Positions 36,541-48,689 of a stretch of DNA of 64,000 nt are shown here, in pieces. Where the stretch lies: positions 88,110,001 through 88,174,000 of the forward strand of contig JAZBRS010000020.1 in assembly GCA_037176725.1 (NCBI GenBank), read 5' to 3'. This DNA is from Posidonia oceanica. Its lineage: Eukaryota; Streptophyta; Magnoliopsida; Alismatales; Posidoniaceae. Position numbers and translations under genes: made by a program. The number at the start of each line of letters is the position of its first letter. Position 1 is the first letter of the stretch. The notes under the pieces are model-generated. The model saw nothing but the letters and a program-made list of their open reading frames with translations. It was not told where the DNA came from and ran no database searches.

Positions 36541-38117
36541 AGCCTGATGGTCAAGGAATGCACCATGCTGGGGAATCTGGCTGACTGTGGACTCAAGAGA
36601 CTACATCAGGGAGCAGGCGATGCCTACATGGCGAGCTTGTCTGTTCGTCCCAAGCTAGTGGAGTTCATTATTGCCTGTCAGCAGACAGACTCCTTCTTTC
36701 AGGCGACTGTTGAGAAGTTGTGTACTGGAGAAGTGCCAGACTTTTCTCTCAACTTACATGGGGAATTGAGGTTTGATCAGTGCTTGTATGTGGCCCAGTA
36801 CGAGCAAGGCAGGTGGAGGCTACTAGATGAAGTCCATCGATCCAAGTACACCATCCACCTAGGATCCACGAAGATGTACTGGGATTTGAAGTGGAATTTT
36901 TGGTGGCCTGGCATGAAGAGAGAAGTTGCTGACTATGTGGCAAGATGTGTGACCTGCCAGCTAGTCAAGGCAGAGCATCAGAGACCGGGTGGTACTCTAC
37001 AGCCGTTGAGTATACCAGAATGGAAATGGGAACACATCTCTATGGATTTTGTGACTGGGTTGCCGTGTACCATGAGGAAGAACAACACCGTGTGGGTGAT
37101 CGTTGATCGGTTAACCAAGTCAGCTCATTTTCTTGCTATCCGGGTGAATCTCCCTTTACGGCAGTTGGCAGAACTATACGTACGGAGATCGTTCGGCTGC
37201 ATGGTGTTCCTATATCCATAGTGTCTGATAGAGACATGCAGTTTACCTCAAGGTTCTAGAGGACTCTGCAGGAAGCTTTTGGCACAGTACTCAATTTTAG
37301 TACAACTTTCCACCCTCAGACGGATGGTCAGACAGAGAGGACTATCCAGACTCTAGAGGATATGTTGAGAGCTTGTGCCCTGGACTTACAAGGAAGTTGG
37401 GAGGACCACCTGCCGTTGGTTGAGTTTGCATACAACAATAGCTACCACTCTAGCATCGGGATGGCACCATACGAGGCTCTGTATGGTAGGCCCTACAGAT
37501 CCCTGATTTGTTGGAGGGAGGTAGGAGAGCGGCAGCTTCTTGGTCCTAAGATTGTGCAGCAGTATGCGGACAAGGTGGACTTCATCCGCAGAAGGCTTCT
37601 TACTGAACAGAGTCGGCAGAAGAGTTATGCTGACTAGAGGAGGAGACTGCTAGAGTTTCTAGTGGGAGACTTTGTGTTCTTGAAGGTCTCACCGACCAAA
37701 GGTGTGAAGAGGTTTGACAAGCATGGGAAGCTGAGTCCCTGCTATATTGGCCCATACTAGATCACGCAGAGAGTTGGTGAAGTAGCCTATAGATTGGCCC
37801 TACCACTAGAGCAGCAGCACACAGTGTGTTCTACGTCTCCATGCTGAGGAAGTGTCTGGCTGATGTTTCATAGGTGATCCCTGTTCAGCCAGAGGTGCTC
37901 CAGGAAGATCTCTCCTATGTTGAGGAGGCTATCTAGATTGTTGATCGCAGAGAACAGGTGTTGCGGAATAAGGTGATTCCGCTAGTTCTTGTGAGATGGC
38001 AGCATCATGGAGCAGAAGAGGCCACTTGGGAGCACGAGGATGACATCCTTGCTCAGTACCCGCACCTTCTCGCCTACCATTCATTTCAGGGGCGAAATCC
38101 TTTTTATGTGTTTATGA
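36541..38117 (+). pseudogene. Element B pol part 2: integrase with chromodomain-like C-terminus
   Basis: The HHCC zinc finger is readable (EVHRSKYTIHLGSTKMYWDL, then RCVTCQLVKAEHQRPGG). The catalytic core has [10 protein letters not shown] (first Asp), IVSDRDMQFTSRF (second Asp, reached after a one-base deletion near 37180) and [20 protein letters not shown] (Glu), followed by [24 protein letters not shown]-type segment (GKLSPCYIGPY-stop) and a chromodomain-like end (RNKVIPLVLVRWQHHG, then EEATWEHEDDILAQYPHL) close the frame. Stops occur near 37257, 37636, 37758, 37870 and 37934. Chromodomain integrases of this group are known to favour chromatin-marked targets; whether that applied here is inference. 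Confidence 0.92.
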
Positions 38118-40596
38118 TGTAACACCCGGGAATTCATTTCCCTTGTATTCTGGCTTTTTAATGAATTCCATGGCTGCAGTCGGGTGTTACTGGCCTTGCA
38201 AGCCCCACTTTTATTTTGTTGTGGACCCCATCTATGGTGGCGGCCGGTCGTAGTGCGGCGAGCTCCGGTCTTCGTCTTGGTGGAGCGGTGAGCCCGAGAG
38301 CGGCGCATGGAGCTCGGAGTTGCGTGTGGATTGCTGGAGGATGGAGGTTGTCCCTCGTCCCAAGGTACACCCCTCGCCGTAGTAGCTTTAATATTTAGGA
38401 AATGATATGCATGCGTTCATTGCCATGATTATATGCTATGGTAGTGATTTGGTGATTTTTGGGATTTTATGTGGTTTTTGGCATGATTTATGGCCTGAGT
38501 ACCCTAAATGCTTATATATGGATTTCCGGTGAATTCCGGTGCTTTGTGCCTCAGATGGAGACGAATGTGATATGGTTGTGTTGCTCGAGCACAGACGCTC
38601 GTTTTCATATATTGCATGCTTGATTTGGGATGGATTTGATAGTATTTGAGTTTTTGGTAGAAAATGACTTGAATGTGGGTTTTCCAGTGTTTTCTTGTGT
38701 TGTATGCCTCGGAATGCCATAATGTGTGTATGGTTGCATTCCTTATTGAATTCCGGAGATTCCAGTATATGGCATGCTAGTTCTAAAGTTTTATTCGGGT
38801 GTTTTGGGATTTAAGTAGGTCTTATGAGTTTTCTGCCCTACTCTAGTTCGACACGCCGTTTTTCGATCGGTATGCTGATTTCTGGAGGAAACTGAGACAC
38901 CAGTCCAAACTGGTCTCCCATTTCTCTGTCAGATCTAGACCAGAACATGAATTCGGTCGACCGAAATCGATCGATTTGCCATTTTCAGGGTTCGATCCGT
39001 CCGACCAATGGATTTGGTTCCACCGAATCAGGGATTTTCGGTCGACTGATGGGATATCGGTCTTTCGATTCTTGTGCCGAACTGGTCGACTGGTGGATTT
39101 GGTTCGTCCGAATCAGGGATTTTCGGTCTGCCGATTTTGGTCTGGGTTGCTCTCCCGGGCTTGTTATCTGATGTGGTTTCTATCGTTGGTCTTGGGGCAT
39201 ATTGTGCTTTAGCCCATGATTTTAATAAATGTTTTCAAAGAGATTTTGAGGAAAAACATGAATGGTTTGCAAATGATTTTGCCGAGGTTTTCCGTGGCCA
39301 AAAACCTAGGAGTTGTGTTGGCTGGACCCGGGGATGCGTCGGCATTCTTGTTGTATCGCACACTTTGCTTGGGTTGAGACTTTGGGGGTCGGGTTGCCAG
39401 CCGTACCTAGCGGTATCGTAGCAGCGGACTCGGGAGGTTTGATACTCCTGCATAGCTGGGCATGATACCTTAGTTGTTACGGGCATCGGGACTCGCCAGA
39501 TTTGGGTGCTGGCTGAGCCTAGGGGTTGGAGCCTCTAGTGGTTCGGAGCACTGGTGCTGGCTGAGCCTAGGGGTTGGAGTCTCTAGTGTTTCGGAGCACT
39601 GAGCTGAGGTCGCCGTATATTAGGCGTGCCCTGTGGTTTGTCCTGATTGAGGACACCTCGCCTAGTTGGAGTGAGTAGCTTTCCCTGGTGAGGATCGCTT
39701 TCGAGGCGTCTCTAGTGACGAGATGCTGGGACGGACACGCTCCTCCACAGGGCGGGTGTTCGTGACAGTGCAGTGAGCTGCAGGGGTGAGTCTCTGGCTA
39801 CTGCTTGAGGCCAGGTTGGTTGCTTGGCGCCAGGCAACACGATCAGTTGTGGTTTTATGCCCGTGGAGATATGTTTGGTTGATGCTGGGCGTATTAGGCC
39901 TAGAGCTTTGCTGTGTTTGGGCCATATTGGGCCAGATGTTTTTCACCTATGTATGGCGTGAGGTTTTGCTGAGTTGTGGGCCATATTCAGACCTAATGTT
40001 TTCCCACCTATTTATGGTGTGTGGTGTTGGTTTGAGTGTTGGGCCAGTGGGCCGTTATATTGATTGGGATTTGGTTTCACGAAGTATTTCGGCCTTGTCT
40101 TGGCTAGTGGGCCGAGTGTTTTCTCAGCCTGAGAGGTTGGAGGGTTTTGAGTTGTGCTGAGGTTTTGGGCCGATGGGCCGTGGTTTGTGAAATATTTTGT
40201 GAACACCTGTCTTTCCCGATTTTTAGCATATTGGCTTTGGGAAAGGTATTTTATTTGATTATATTGATTATTGTGGATCCAGAATTGGGGTTTTGACCGG
40301 TTGCACCGTATTTGAGGTTTTTATGCCGATTTCTAGCATTGTTTTTGCGAGGTGTGTGCTGGGTGATGATTTCTAGTCACTCACTTGTGCTTTGTGTGGT
40401 TTTCAGTTGCAGGTGCAAATGATTAGCTGGTTTTGAGTTCTAGTGCATATAGTTGAAGTCACGTAGCTGTCCACTGCAGGTTCCTGCCATAGATATTTGT
40501 TGTTTAGCCCAGTAGTTTATATTAATTGTTGTAATTAATTAAGTTTTAAAATTGTTGGGCTTTTGGTTTGTGTTGGTAGCGACTCGGGTCGTTACA
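38118..40596 (+). repeat. Element B 3' LTR (2,479 bp, internally deleted)
   Basis: TGTAACACCCGGGAATTC to CTCGGGTCGTTACA, followed by TSD GAGCT. It lacks roughly 380 bases spanning the pyrimidine tract and upstream half of the GC-rich block: the sequence jumps from CCCATCTATGG to GGCGGCCGG near 38235. It keeps AGGTACAC (38365) and the palindrome cluster (about 38870-39140). The polypurine tract expected just upstream is worn to TTTTTATGTGTTTATGA. Confidence 0.92.
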
Positions 40597-40601
40597 GAGC
40601 T

Positions 40602-41567
40602 ACTGGGTGTGATTCCAGGTGTTTCCTCCAAGCAATGTTTTCCTGGTTCTGGTGAACTATTCTGGGGAATCCGATAGTGGAATCTCCAAGATAGTGGCAC
40701 CATGGGCAGGATTGCCGGGAGGGGGGACAGCTCGCGTTGGTTTGGACCATGTGGTTGGGAGTTACTTTGAGTTGGAGACTCCTTTGGGCGTGACTCCCGA
40801 GTGGTTCTTACCACAGGTTGTGGTGGTTTCACTGGAAATAGTGATCCTTGTGGCCTTGGGTAAGGATTGGTTCCAGTTGCAATGAGGCAACGTATTGTTT
40901 TGTGATTCTCGTCGGTTGGAGAATCGCAAAGGGGAACTATCCGATCCACGTGATTTGTGCCAGTCATAGTAGGGGTTGTGCTCTGGATCTAGTGGAGTGG
41001 CAGTCTAGGAAGTAGTCTCTAAAGACAGATCGTGTCTAGTTAGTTGATCCGTTAGCACACTCCAGATCCGCGGAGAGTTTTTGAGTGTCTCAGTATGCTA
41101 GTTTTCTCTCGTGTGATGGTTTTGGAGGAGGAATTTTAGGAGATGTGAGATGATACTGAGCACGTATTGTGAAGTTTGGGTGGTTGCTGACGCGGTTGTG
41201 CATCAGGGTAGCGCAGCGGATGCTGGTGGAGCTGGTTGTACCTATCAATCCCTGTGGTTGCGTGTTTGCTAGAGAGGCTGAGGATGTTCAAGGATTCTGG
41301 GAGACATTGTTTTGGAGCTTGTGGGTGGAGGTTTTGTGTCCTGAAGGGACAATCATTCAAGATTTTGGTGGTTTCTGGACTCGAAGATAGCTGAGTCCTT
41401 GGCTTTGCTTTGGATTTTTGGTGGGATGAGATGGTTGTGGGGTATAGATTTCTCCTACCAATCTTGAGTCTTGGGCAGCACCGTTGCTCTGTTGATCTAG
41501 ATCCGTGAGTTGGCATCCTAATTTGGTACCCTTGGTTTTTCGTCTTGAGGATTTCGAGGGCGAAATT
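40602..41567 (+). other. Element A interior, 3' part; possible worn protease-like frame
   Basis: A plus frame at 40619-40885 contains ELETPLGVTPEWF, VVVVSLEIVILVALGKDWFQ and then a stop. The phrases TPLG and LGKDWFQ sit as TPxG and LGMDWL do in gypsy aspartic proteases, but no DSG is seen and the match is weak. The segment ends with FEGEIPLRG-like coding before the polypurine tract. That is the customary end of gypsy pol, suggesting the interior descends from a gypsy element. Confidence 0.35.
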
Positions 41568-41585
41568 CCTTTAAGGGGGTTAGGA
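41568..41585 (+). promoter_or_regulatory. Polypurine tract of element A
   Basis: CTTTAAGGGGGTTAGGA lies directly before the 3' LTR start TGTAGCATCC. It serves as primer for plus-strand DNA synthesis in LTR retrotransposons. Confidence 0.75.
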
Positions 41586-44508
41586 TGTAGCATCCAAGTT
41601 TTCTAGAATTAACAGGTAAGCTTGGCGCATGAAAATCTGGCGTATTTTTGGGAGTGGTTTGGGAGATTTGCAGTTTGTGAGGAAGAGGAGGGCTTTTGTG
41701 CAATTTTCGTTTAAAAAGTTATTAAAGAAGGCAGATTTTCTCCATAGCCATGCAGTCACCGTTCTTCCTTCTTCCGCATTTTCAGGTGGCTGTTGGGGAA
41801 GGCGAGAGGTGGTGAACTTCCAGAGCCTTCTTCCTCCTTTTCCTCCTTTCTTCTCCATTTCCTCTTCTTCCTCTCTTCTTCTTTCTTCTCCCTTCCTCCT
41901 GTCAATGTGAGTGAGAGTGAGATAGAGAGAGGTGAGAGTTGTGTTCTGGGTTGAACGCCATCCCCTGCCAGTGAGGGACTATGGTCTTCTTCCCAGTGGT
42001 TGAGCGAGCTCGTGGAATGGTCGTGAGGAGCTTGGGAGCGGAGGTGATCGCCGGAGGATGAGTTGGGTCGCCTGCGGTGATAAGAAGCTCTGTGTGTGTT
42101 ATTTGAGGTACACACCCCTTCCTGGCTTGGAATTTTGTTTGGAAATGATGCAAATGCGTAGATTAGTATGTTGTGGATGCATGGTAGAGATTTCATGATT
42201 TTAGGGGATTTATTGTGGATTTTATGGATATTGTTCGATGGTGGGTTACTGTGCTTGGGATTTTTGGCCGAATGACCTCCCTTGCTTTGGATTTTGATAT
42301 CTTAATCTATGGTTATCGAAATGCTTTGATTTTTGTCCCATGTGGTAGATGACTTGAATATCTACATTTTGGATATTTTTGTGGAATTTGTAGGTCTGTG
42401 TGCTGTGACCGGTTCAAGTTCCCAAACTAGGCGATTTTTTTGGGTTTCTGCAAGCTGTCTGATAAATCTGTAATTTTTTTCTATTGCATGTACAGGGTGC
42501 GCGTATAGGGTGCGTGTAAACCCTACGTGTTTATTTGGGAGCTTTTGGCGCCTCCTTGGTGCCAGTGGGAGCCCCTGGAGCGCCCAACCCACTTGGTTTG
42601 GCCTTGTTTTGGGCCAGGCCGGATTCTGCAGTATGCTTTTGGCTTATATTGATGCTTAGAATCTAATTTTTGGTTTTATGGAGAGTTTTGTAGACTTAAA
42701 ATGAATCCTTGTCCTTTAAGACATTGATATTTTATATAATACATTAGGGCAAGATGATGATTAGGCAAATCATTAGGGATGAGTTAGGATTGCCTAAAAT
42801 GGATTAGCAAGATCCCACTTGAGCTAGGGTTGGAAATTAAAAGACTAAATAACCTAGAAATGCTAAGGTTTCCCTAATTGGAGACAGACATTAGGGAATA
42901 TGTTAATCTTACAATTAGATCTTGGCACCAGAACTTAGTTCTCTGGGTGCTATTTGTGTGAGTGTTCGGTCTCGTAAGTACATGAGACTTCGAGACCAGT
43001 GCCTTGCTTGTGGTGGGTGTCTCCTGGGTAAATGGTATGCCCAGAAGGTGCCATTGTTTCTCTGTTTGTTGTGTGTTGATAGTGTGGTTCTGGGCTCAAC
43101 AGTGGAGCTGTTGAGGCTGTGTTTTGAGTTGTGCTTTCAGCTCGTGGTTTTGTACTATGCTTGGCGCTGTGTTTTTGAGGTATTTTGAGTGGTCATTTAA
43201 GGATTTCGAAATGGTTTTCAAAAAGAGTTTTGAAACGAAAATACATGGGTTTGGCAAAGGTTTTTGTAAGAGTTTTCCGATGTTTTCTATGTGTGGCGGA
43301 CCAAGATACTGGACGAGCGTGTCGACAGGATCATGGGATGTGACGACATTCTTGGTTGGTCGGGCGCATTGCCTAGGTTGAGGTCCTGAGACCAAAAGGT
43401 TGAGGTAAGTGTTCGTCAGATCTTGGAGGTATGATACTCCTTGATTGTCGTTCATGAGGCCGAGGCTGAGGTCCACGGTTGGGGGTACCGACGGGACTTG
43501 TAGGTATGACACTCCGCTTGTTCCAGGTGCCGAGGACCTAAGGTACTGACTGTACATAGTGTATCGTGGCAGCAGACATAGGGGTTACGAGACCTCTGAG
43601 TAGCTGGACGTGATACCCTAGTTAGTACGGGTACCGAGACTGCTTGGTGTGGACTAAGCTTGGGGGTGAGGAGCCCTAGGGGTTTGGAGCACTGAGTCAG
43701 AGCACTTAGAGGGCGTACTCTATGGTGTCCTGCTGAGAGACAGGACTGGCCTTCTAGTGTATGGTTGGCTCTTTGAGGCTTGTTGGCCGAGACGGTTCAC
43801 TCCTCCACAGGGTAGTGCACTGTAGCAGTGTAGGGACACCATGGTCGCGCCTCGGTGGACTGCTTGTGGCTAGGTGTCTCGCTTGGGCCCGAGTGACAAC
43901 ACTTTGTTTGTGTGTGTGGTTGTTGTGCTTGTGGCCGTGCCTGTAGGGCGTAGGTCTTGCGCTAGTGAGGCGCATTGGTTTGGCTGAGCAGTGTCTCAGC
44001 GCTGACTTTGTGTTTTGGTGTTTGTTTGTTTGTGTTCTGAATGCTATTGAAGGTGTTCAGACATGGTTGGTCGTCTAGTCCGCACTAGAAGTGTGATAGA
44101 CCAGACTGTGTGTTTTGGTGCTTGATATGGCCAGTGTGGCCATTTCATGTGTGCATAAAGATTTTGAAAATAGCATGCATATGGTTTTGAAAGGAAAAGA
44201 ATAAAGATGATTTCAAAGGTATGTTTTTAGTGGTTTGCTTTGTAGGCAATGATGTGTGCCCTGCTGTGGCATCCTGGAGAGATGCCTGTGTTTGTTTGTT
44301 TGTGGCGTAGTTACGCCTGTTCCCTCGATGTTGTTTATCGAGCTGGGGTGTGTGCTACGTGACCTATTGAGTGGTCGCTCACGTGTACTTTGTTTCTATT
44401 TTTGGCAAGTGCAGTATAGGAGCTGGAGTTGCTAGTGCATATAGGAACGGAGTCACACTGCCACACATCAAGGGTTCTAGGTAAGTAAGTTATTTAAGCT
44501 ATTTTATT
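41586..44508 (+). repeat. Element A 3' LTR, truncated by 107 bp at its 3' end
   Basis: Starts TGTAGCATCCAAG and follows the 5' LTR closely, with AGGTACAC at 42106-42113 and the same pyrimidine tract near 41835-41895. At 44508 (TATTTAAGCTATTTTATT) homology stops and FAR1-like coding sequence on the opposite strand begins, so the terminal TTACA and any target duplication are lost. Confidence 0.88.
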
Positions 44509-45885
44509 CAGTAACCCTACTCCTTAGAAATGAATTCATACCCTTGCTACATTGTGTAGTGTTCATACCAGCACGAAACACATTTGCAAAAAATATGTGA
44601 ACCCATTTATCACATATACTGTAAATAAGATTCAACCACTTGTTGCTTGATAAACCATTCTCTTGTATCCAATTGTTCCAATTTATTTCAAACTCTTCAA
44701 TAAATTGTGACATCCACAAAATATTGTGAAATGTACACATTGCATTTTATTATCTGTCAGTGCCCCTATTTTCAAAGGTAACTTATTAAGTATATGCCAT
44801 GAACAAAGACGATGAACCATTTCTGGAAAGGATACCTCGATTGCAGCCTTCATGCCAAGATCTTGATCAGATAAGAAAACTTTAGGAGCTTTACCCATGC
44901 ATAATTTAAATTGTTCAAATAACCAAATAAATGACTCCTTCGACTCATTAACCAAAAATGAATATGCAAAGAAAACAGTTTGCCTATGATGGTTTACACC
45001 ACAGAAAGCAGCATAGATCATAAGATACTGATTAGTTTTGAATGTGGTGTCAAATGTCACTATGTCGCCAAAAAGTTCATAATCTTGGATTGATGTAGCA
45101 TCAGCCTACATGCAATGAGATAATCTGCTTTCTTCATCAAGTTGATAAGCAAAAAAAAGTTCTCATTCTTCAACTTCATCTAATTAAAATGTTCAATCAA
45201 TAACTCCGCATCATATTCCTTGATGTCTTTTCTTGCATCCCGCCTCATGTTTTTAAAATCACGAAGAGTACATTGTAGTTTATGAAAACCACCATATTGT
45301 TTTGCCAATAAAAGAGTTGATTGAGAAGGAGAGAACCCCACAGAAGACATCAACTCATAAAACTGTCTTGTTCCAAGTTGTATTTTTCTATTAATTTTAA
45401 GAAAATACTTCTTACTGGGAGAAGTTAATGGATGATTATGTAGCTCAATGAAGTCATGAACTAACCATTTATCAAGCTTGAAATCCTTTTTCAAAGTTAT
45501 CGCTGCCTTACAATCACTCCTTATAGTACCAGATTTCCTAAACCATGTTGGAGTAGATGGACCACAACTTTCACATTGACTACCATCCGTTTCTACAACT
45601 TCTTCAATTACATTGGCAGGTTTAATACTTTCAGGGTCTATCTTCTCCATGTATCTCCTCTGCTTGTTGCATACATACACTTTCAAACCAAGCTCAGTTT
45701 TACCATTCATAGGATTTCAATAATTCTTTTGAGAGGATTTCTTTACATCAAAACCAGCTTTGGAAGCATAAGTGTAGTAAAATGCTTCAATTGCTAAAAG
45801 TGAATCAAACAACTGACCTTTGTATGGTACCTCAACCTCCCCGTTGCTTGCAATTTGATCTTGCGAAACTATATCCAACTGGTAA
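44509..45885 (-). pseudogene. FAR1-like Mutator-family transposase, main body, C-terminally truncated
   Basis: The minus strand reads, from the F insertion downward, EVEVPYKGQLFDSLLAIEAF and YASKAGFDVKKSS (FAR1 DNA-binding domain start), then KVYVCNKQRRY, TIRSDCKAAITLKKDFKLDK and VHDFIELHNHPLTSP. After a spacer comes the MULE transposase core: YELFGDIVTFDTTFKTNQY, YAAFCGVNHHRQTVFFAYSF, ESFIWLFEQFKLCMGKAPKV, FLSDQDLGMKAAIEVSFPEM and HRLCSWHILNKLPL. In-frame stops lie at 45717 (TGA), about 45178 (TAG) and about 45088 (TAG, where relatives have Trp). A frameshift near 44740 precedes GMNSFLRSRVTE. The SWIM zinc finger and C-terminus are cut off by element A's 3' LTR at 44508. It could in principle be a domesticated FAR1-type regulator, but its decay and setting favour a dead MULE. 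Confidence 0.9.
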
Positions 45886-45982
45886 TGTAACATCCCCAAC
45901 CTAGCTCTCATTTTTTTTGAAACTAAATCCAAACAAAAACAACATACATAAATCTAATAAACAACTGTAATAAAACTATTCT

Positions 45983-48658
45983 TGTAATGACCCGAATTGT
46001 CACTAACACATTCCAAAAGCCAAACAAATTAAAACTTAATTAATTATAACATTTACAATAATCTATGGGCTAAAGAACAAAAATAAGAGCCAGGAACTTG
46101 CAGTGGACAGCTACGTGACTTCGACTATATGCATTATGGTCTCATACCAGCTAACCATCTGCACCTGCAACTAAAAACACATGTGAGTGACTAGAAAATT
46201 GTCACCCAGCACACACCACGCAAAAACCACAAGAAAACCGGCTTAAAACCACAATACGGCATAAAACCGGTCAAAACCCCAAATCCAAGCCCACATAAAT
46301 ATTTTTATAATACTAAAGCACCTTTCCCAAAACCCAAAAAGCTAAATCGGGAAACCAAAAGCAAAACAAATCTCTTTATCTCAAAGCGAGGCCCATTGAC
46401 CCAAAACTCCTCAAAGTGGGGCCCACCGGCCCAAAACTCCTCAAAGCGGGGCCCACCGGCCCAAAACTCAACAGAAAACACAATGCTACAAAACAGGCAA
46501 AGCTCGAGGCCCAATACAGCCCAAACAAACCAAGCATGGCCCAAACGGGCACAAAAGAAAACCAACTAGTCGTGTTGCCTAGCGTCCCAGCAACCGACCT
46601 GGCCTCAAGCAGTAGCTAGGGACACACCCCTGCAACTCACTGCACTACCACAGACACCCGTCCTGTGGGGGAGCGTGCCCATCACGGCATCTCACACCAG
46701 AGACACCACAAAAAGCAATCCCCAACTGGGAAAGTGGTCCACACTCAAGACAAGACCACAGGACATGCAACAATCGGCGTCCACAAGCTTAGTGCTCCGA
46801 ACCACTAGAGGCTCCTCACCCCTAGGCTCAGGCAGCACCCAAAACCAAAAGATGAGTCCCGGTGCTCGTAACGGCTAGGGTATCACACTCAGCTACGCAA
46901 GAGTATCATACCTCCCGAGTCCGCTGCCACGATACCGCTAGGTACAGACGGCACCCCAAACCTCGGCCTAGGTGAAGTGTGCGACACACCAGGAATGCTG
47001 TCGCACCCCCGGGTCCAGACCACACGACTCCCAAGCTTCGGCCATGGAAAAACCTCAACAAATCATTTGCAAAACACTCATGTTTTTCCTCAAAACTCTC
47101 TTTGAAAATATTTCAATAATTTACCAAAAATCACATCTAAAAATCTCTAACAAGCCACTAAACATTCATAGTCATAGGCAAGATTAAGTATAATTAAAAC
47201 CATAAGCCAACCCCTCCCAAAACAGGGCTTGAGAACAATCTCAAGCCTAGGTTCGGTATGCCGAACCCATTTCGGCATGCCGAACTGGGCTCTATAGGGG
47301 CAAAAATCGAGGGCTCCATTTTGAATCTCAAAACTTGCACAAAACTCCTAAAAATCCATACTATATACCGAAACAACCGGAATTCAATAAGAAATACAAC
47401 CATACCATAAACATGCCATTCCATAGCTCATAGCTCACAGAAAACACGAAAAACCATAGCATATGCATAATATCCACATAGGCCAAATAATTCACCAAAA
47501 AATCCACCGCTGAATCCGAGCTCCATGCGCCGCACTTGGGCCAGTCACTCCATCGGGACGAAGGCCGGAGTCTGTCACGCTGCCTCCGCACGCCGTCGCG
47601 CGCTGCCACCAGTGGCCATAGCTGAACCCAAAAAAGGGGAAAAAGAAGAGGGGGAAAGGAAGGAGGAGAGATGGGCGAGGAGGGGGAGGAGGAGGAGGTG
47701 GAAGAGTGGAGGTGGGGGAGATGGAGGAGGACCCTGAGCCTATAGGCTAGGGCACGGCCGAGAGAGGGAGAGGGAGAGATGCAGGGGAGGGGGAGAGAGG
47801 GAGGAGGAGGAGGAGATAGGCAGGAGGGGAGATGGTGGGGAGGGAGAGTGGAGAGAGAGACGGGTGGGGGAGGAGAGTGGTGGAGGGGTGGTGAGAGAAG
47901 GAAGGGGGGATTCTGCAGAGAGAGGTGTGGGAGGGAGGAGGGTAAACAAGGGAGGGAGGAGATGGATTTTTGGTTGATGAGGGGGAGGGGAGAAAAATAA
48001 GTGAATAGTGGAGGGAAGGGAGAAAAATGAGAGAGAGAGAGAGAGAGAGATGGTGGGGAAGGGAGAGAGAGAGAGAGAAGAGAGAAGCGAAAGAAGAAGA
48101 AGAAATGTGAGGTGCGAAGAAGGAAAACCACGGGAATTTAAAGTTGAAGAAAAGACGCAAAGTGTCTGCTTTTCCCTGTAAAACCCGAATCTCATGCCCT
48201 CACCATCCGACATCGTGTACAAATCCTGCTGCAAACGAAACACATATGCACAGTGTCACGCGGGCCCAACAATAGTATGATGCTAGGTAAATTGCATGAC
48301 ACCCCCCGAAGAATTAGGAAATGGCACAAGTACGAAAGATACAGACCAGAATGCAAAAAGAATAAGAATAGGGACCAAACTACCACCTGGTCTCACCAAC
48401 CACCACAAGTAGGGCCCACAACAACACAAGTGGGGCCAACAACAAACCATAGGTGGGACCCACACACAAACACAAGTGGGGACCCACAGCAACTACAAGT
48501 GGGACCCACACAACCACAAGTGGGGTCCACAACAAACCACAAGTGGGGCCTACGAACAATCACAAGTGGGCCCCACAAGGCCAATAGCACTTGTCCACAA
48601 ATACAGGAATTCATTAAATTTGTACAATTACAAGGGAAATGAATTCCCAGGTGTTACA
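45983..48658 (-). repeat. Element E 3' LTR (2,676 bp)
   Basis: Plus-strand ends TGTAATGACCCGAATTG and TTCCCAGGTGTTACA. Against the other LTR it lacks about 160 bases near 47502 (AAAATCCACCGC), the very stretch carrying the GGTACAC motif. It contains the purine (element-sense pyrimidine) tract 47640-48120 and a GGTATGCCGAACC/TTTCGGCATGCCGAA cluster at 47250-47286. Confidence 0.9.
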
Positions 48659-48689
48659 GCATAAACACTTAAAAAGGATTTCGCCCTCG

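Larger units (their letters stand above)
30480..40596 (+). mobile_element. Element B: complete Ty3/gypsy chromovirus, degenerate, TSD GAGCT
   Basis: 5' LTR 30480-33307, interior 33308-38117 and 3' LTR 38118-40596 are flanked by perfect 5-bp duplications GAGCT (30475-30479 and 40597-40601). Order gag, protease, reverse transcriptase, RNase H, integrase, then a C-terminal chromodomain-like segment, so it belongs to the chromovirus branch of Ty3/gypsy. The long LTRs suggest a Tekay/Del-like lineage. All frames are broken. The element sits inside element A. Confidence 0.93.
16572..44508 (+). mobile_element. Element A: LTR retrotransposon with 3-kb LTRs and very little coding capacity, hosting element B
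   Basis: 5' LTR 16572-19565, primer-binding site 19569-19580, polypurine tract about 41568-41585 and 3' LTR 41586-44508 all lie in plus orientation. After removing element B and the tandem amplification, the interior is only about 3 kb and shows no recognisable gag or reverse transcriptase. It therefore behaves as a large nonautonomous (LARD-like) derivative. The 3' LTR lacks the last 107 bases present in the 5' LTR, and the 5-base flank GTTTC on the left cannot be checked on the right. Pairing the two LTRs as one element is inferred from orientation, PBS and PPT positions and family identity. Confidence 0.8.

Noticed and set aside
46305..46565. Hydrophobic repeat frame with FEEFWAGGPHFEEFW (also at 53871)
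   Set aside because: It comes from a short GGGCCCA-type repeat inside element E's LTRs and differs between the two LTRs without constraint.
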